Of a stretch of DNA of 64,000 nt, positions 61,201 through 64,000 are shown in pieces. Each line of letters starts with the position of its first letter. The stretch's first letter is position 1. The notes beneath the pieces were generated by a model. That model was not told the origin of the DNA and did not search any database. It was given only the letters and a program-made list of their open reading frames with translations. Source of the stretch: Hirudinaria manillensis (lineage: Eukaryota; Annelida; Clitellata; Hirudinida; Hirudinidae); assembly GCA_034509925.1 (NCBI GenBank), contig CM067532.1:6512142-6576141 (forward strand). The letters are read 5' to 3'. Made by a program: the position numbers and the translations under genes.

Positions 61201-61284
61201 GGAAATAAATTAAAAATAAGTCTCATTTTTGAGATAATTTCGTGATTAAGTTATTAAAGTTGCTGTTTAACCAATATCTTTATC
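58227..61284. other. Intergenic DNA, no supported gene
   Basis: The left part (to ~59150) is GC-richer, with short open frames such as 58450-58674 (Ser/Arg-rich, no recognisable family). The remainder is AT-rich, with ATTA and AAATA low-complexity runs. No RNA gene was seen. Confidence 0.5.
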
Positions 61285-61494
<210 letters not shown>

Positions 61495-63456
61495 CATCAC
61501 CATAAATTTTAAGGGCTTGGTATTATTTGAAATAGTGATTTATTTTATTATTATTATTTGTTCTTAATTGTGATTTCTTACGAGATGAAAAATTAAGCGA
61601 AAGATAATTTCGACATCAGGTCCTCAATTACAACGCAGACGAGAAATGTGAAATTATGGAGACACGTTGACAAGCGAAATAGCACCTCCATAACTCGTCA
61701 GATCAAAACGTCAAATCTTACAATTTTAGAATAATCTTCTGTTTTTTCAACAATAAAAGAATAATATTCATAATTAGGGAAAATGGGCGTTTATCTCGGA
61801 TTATTCTCGTCTCCATAGGAACTCGTCTTAAACGGTAATTGTCAGTAATAAACGAATAGAAATAGCTTGACAGAGCGAAAGAAAGAAAGAAAGAATGAAT
61901 GAATGGATGGTCGGATAGATGGATGGACGACGGACGGACGGACGAATGAACTCGTCCCAGAGTTGACGCGTTCAATTACAAAACAATGGAGCCCAGTTCA
62001 TGAATAACGATGCTTTCTCCTGGGCCTTCTTTGGAAATTGTTTTCAATTCTCGGCGTTTTTCAGGACGTCTTTGAGAAGACAACAAGAGGGTTGCAGAAT
62101 CTCAGGGATTGCAGGAGTCGAGAGCAGCAGAAGAAGAGCAAATAAAAATTGGTCGAATCCGTCCGTCTGGCAAATGTAGTTTCCTTCTTTCCGTCTTTCC
62201 GTTGTTAGAAATTCGATTACCATGTCTTGTGACGTCCGCCACTTTCGCCATTTCTAAGCTCTCTCTGAGTTCAGATCGGGAACAATGATTGTCTTCAGTC
62301 GTTCTATGCAATTCTATGGAATATTCGTTCCATTTAACAGTGTGTCAATGTTTGGATGATTAAAAGTAATTCGACAATAAAACAATAAATAAATAAAACA
62401 AGCAGAACGTTATGCTGTTATAACTTTATCAGATCAGCTGCTACTACAACAACTACCACTACCACTTCGACGAGTCGTTTGATACCCTTCGATCGAGCGA
62501 GTCATCCGTTCAATAAACCAATCATCTCTACGGCCATCCACCAACCCATCTACCCAACGATCAGCCCTTCCAGTCGCATATTTATCAACCACATACCAAT
62601 CCACCAATCCATTTATCCGTCCGTCCATCCATTCATCCATCCATCCATCCTTCCATCCGCCCATCCGTCCATCCATCCATTCATCCATCCATCCATCCTT
62701 CCATCCGCCCATCCGTCCATCCGTCCATCCATCCGTCCACCCATCCACCTGACACAGCACAAGAGCACAGATGCCGACGTGTGGACAAATCGAATATGAG
62801 CCTGCTCCCGCTTATTACGTGATTTCACGCGCGAGTAGCGAATGAAATAAGCGGGAAGCTCTCGTCTACGACTCCACGGAAGGATTGACGGTGCTTGATT
62901 TCTGAGAATTTGATTTCTTTTCAATCAATTCAGCGATTGATTCAATCGAGCGGCAAATGGCTTCTTCTTCTAATAAAATATTCCGCCATTTCTGCTGGAG
63001 TTATTTATTTATTTTCCACTTTCCATTCCCCAAGACCACCTTTCTTCTATTTCGGTCTTCAAAAAAAGTCTTCAATTATTCACGGTCAATTTTAGAAAAC
63101 TGATGTGATTGGATTATCGTACAACTCCACATTCCGTGCAAACTTGTATTGGGTCGTGGATACCCTGTGATTGGGGTACAAGGGAAGCTCCTCAGACGTG
63201 CCCTAAAGCCTGGACCAGGGGCCGATAGACCGAGGGATAGAATTTTACTGGGGTTCGAGAAATAAATGAATGTTAATTAAATATTAAATTTAAAAAAAAA
63301 ATTTTTTGAAGAGGCACAAATATTCCCTAAACATTCCAGTTCACTTATTTACGGAGTTGAATTTGTATATTCTTCCATTTATTTATAGTGTTATTTCACT
63401 TTCATAATTTATCCGTGAAATAATTAAGATTATTAAATGGTAAACTTCACTGAAAT
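61495..63456. other. Intergenic DNA, no supported gene
   Basis: Contains a decayed GAAA/ATGG/ACGG patch near 61875-61945 and the CCAT-derived repeat listed separately. No exon with recognisable protein similarity was found. Confidence 0.5.
62595..62752. repeat. Degenerate CCAT-derived repeat with a ~50-bp higher-order unit
   Basis: CCAT units with CCGT, CCTT and CCGCC variants. A block of about 50 bp (ATTCATCC...CCGCCCATCCGTCC) occurs twice in tandem. It is an older, mutated relative of the pure array at 57521. Confidence 0.85.
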
Positions 63457-63462
63457 TTTATT
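63457..63462 (-). terminator. Possible polyadenylation signal for the right-edge gene
   Basis: AATAAA on the minus strand about 115 bp beyond the stop codon of the putative terminal exon. Confidence 0.35.
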
Positions 63463-63576
63463 ATAAAATCAATTTCGACATCTTTTTTTAAATTTCACTT
63501 TCTTCGATCCAATCCAATTCGACAAACATGAATGTGATTAGCATAAATTATTATTATAATTAAAAATAATTATTAA

Positions 63577-63935
63577 TCAGTCGTGTCTTAGGAGGGGATG
63601 GTAATCGCTATCGGGGTGGATCCTCCTACGTAGACCAGGTGAAGTTCTGTCAGAGAGGAGGCTGCTGACGTCGAAGGAATTCGTAGGACGAGGGACGAGG
63701 GTTGATTTGAGGAAGGGGGGTTCACAGACGCTGCTGGTGGGGTGAGGGTGGACCCCCTGCAATTTTTCCTTGTTGAGTTCCCTGAGGGAATGCCAGAGGG
63801 AGTGCCAGGAGTTGAAGTCGGCAACTCTCGGCTCCTCTGCTCTCGGAAGCTCCTCGGACATGTTCTCGTGGAATGAGTTCGGCGAGTACAGGGATTGGAT
63901 TACGCGGGACGAACAGCATCTGCACCTTCTGGAAT
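63577..63935 (-). CDS. Probable last coding exon of a gene extending past the right edge
   Basis: A minus-strand open frame of about 119 codons ends at TGA 63579-63577. It is preceded by a plausible acceptor (AACGACAG before 63935) and followed by AATAAA. Codon choice (CTC, TCC, GAC, CCC) and GC content resemble the real exons of this window and differ from the AT-rich flank. The peptide begins with a Cys/Arg cluster (RRCRCCSSRV), then a Glu/Pro/Ser-rich region with HSLWHSLREL, and ends in HPDSDYHPLLRHD. I do not recognise the family. A juxtamembrane basic-Cys cluster plus disordered tail would suit the cytoplasmic end of a membrane protein, but that is speculation. An overlapping frame (63925-63722) is less protein-like. 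Confidence 0.45.
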
Positions 63936-64000
63936 CTGTCGTTAATATTAATACCACTTCATCAATATTCATGGCCTGTAATTTATGCTCGGTAATCATT

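Overview
This window is nuclear DNA from an invertebrate animal. It has spliced genes with short GT-AG introns (63 bp up to several hundred bp), AATAAA polyadenylation signals, an AT-rich background, very abundant ATT/TAA and ATGG microsatellites, and animal-specific genes (PPM1D, AUP1, a SUEL-lectin receptor, a chitin-binding secreted protein). The chitin-binding domain and the transposon families fit a protostome or other non-vertebrate metazoan; I cannot name the phylum.

Layout. 1-2.6 kb: ATGG microsatellite and AT-rich intergenic DNA. 2.6-6.9 kb: a complete-looking R4/Dong-type LINE (minus strand, one intact 1183-codon ORF) sitting inside an ATT/TAA microsatellite. 6.9-15.6 kb: no convincing gene, but a GC-richer non-coding island at about 9.4-11.9 kb. 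15.6-18.8 kb: PPM1D/Wip1-type protein phosphatase (minus, 5 exons). 19.5-25.1 kb: a young Gypsy-type LTR retrotransposon (minus) with 221-bp LTRs that look identical, an ATAT target duplication, a tRNA-Leu-type primer site, and a Gag that begins with a SAP domain. 25.2-27.4 kb: acyl-CoA oxidase (minus, 4 exons including a 63-bp intron). 28.2-31.2 kb: membrane-anchored lysosomal-type acid phosphatase (plus, 11 exons), head-to-head with the oxidase. 32.6-33.1 kb: small secreted chitin-binding (CBM14) protein. 33.5-41.2 kb: a transposon graveyard: a broken CR1/L2-like LINE, a second internally deleted fragment of the same family, pieces of Merlin/ISXO2-like transposases, and a decayed DDE transposase. 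41.9-44.4 kb: AUP1 (plus, 12 exons). 44.4-51.3 kb: non-coding, with two near-identical RFX X-box-like sites. 51.3-57.3 kb: a type I membrane protein with SUEL lectin, CUB-like and Cys-rich modules (plus; 5' exon not found), whose large intron holds a long ATGG array. 57.5-58.2 kb: a pure 706-bp CCAT array, inverted relative to the intronic one. 58.2-64 kb: mostly non-coding, with a probable terminal exon of a minus-strand gene at the right edge.

The host genes are unrelated housekeeping or cell-surface genes and form no operon or pathway; the oxidase, acid phosphatase and AUP1 all act in lipid, lysosome or lipid-droplet biology, but their proximity looks coincidental. The most interesting signals are the microsatellite-targeted LINE, the SAP-domain Gag, the nested transposon remnants, the inverted ATGG/CCAT arrays around the lectin-receptor gene, and the apparent loss of the catalytic histidine motif in AUP1. 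Exon boundaries were assigned by eye from splice signals, reading phase and protein-family conservation.
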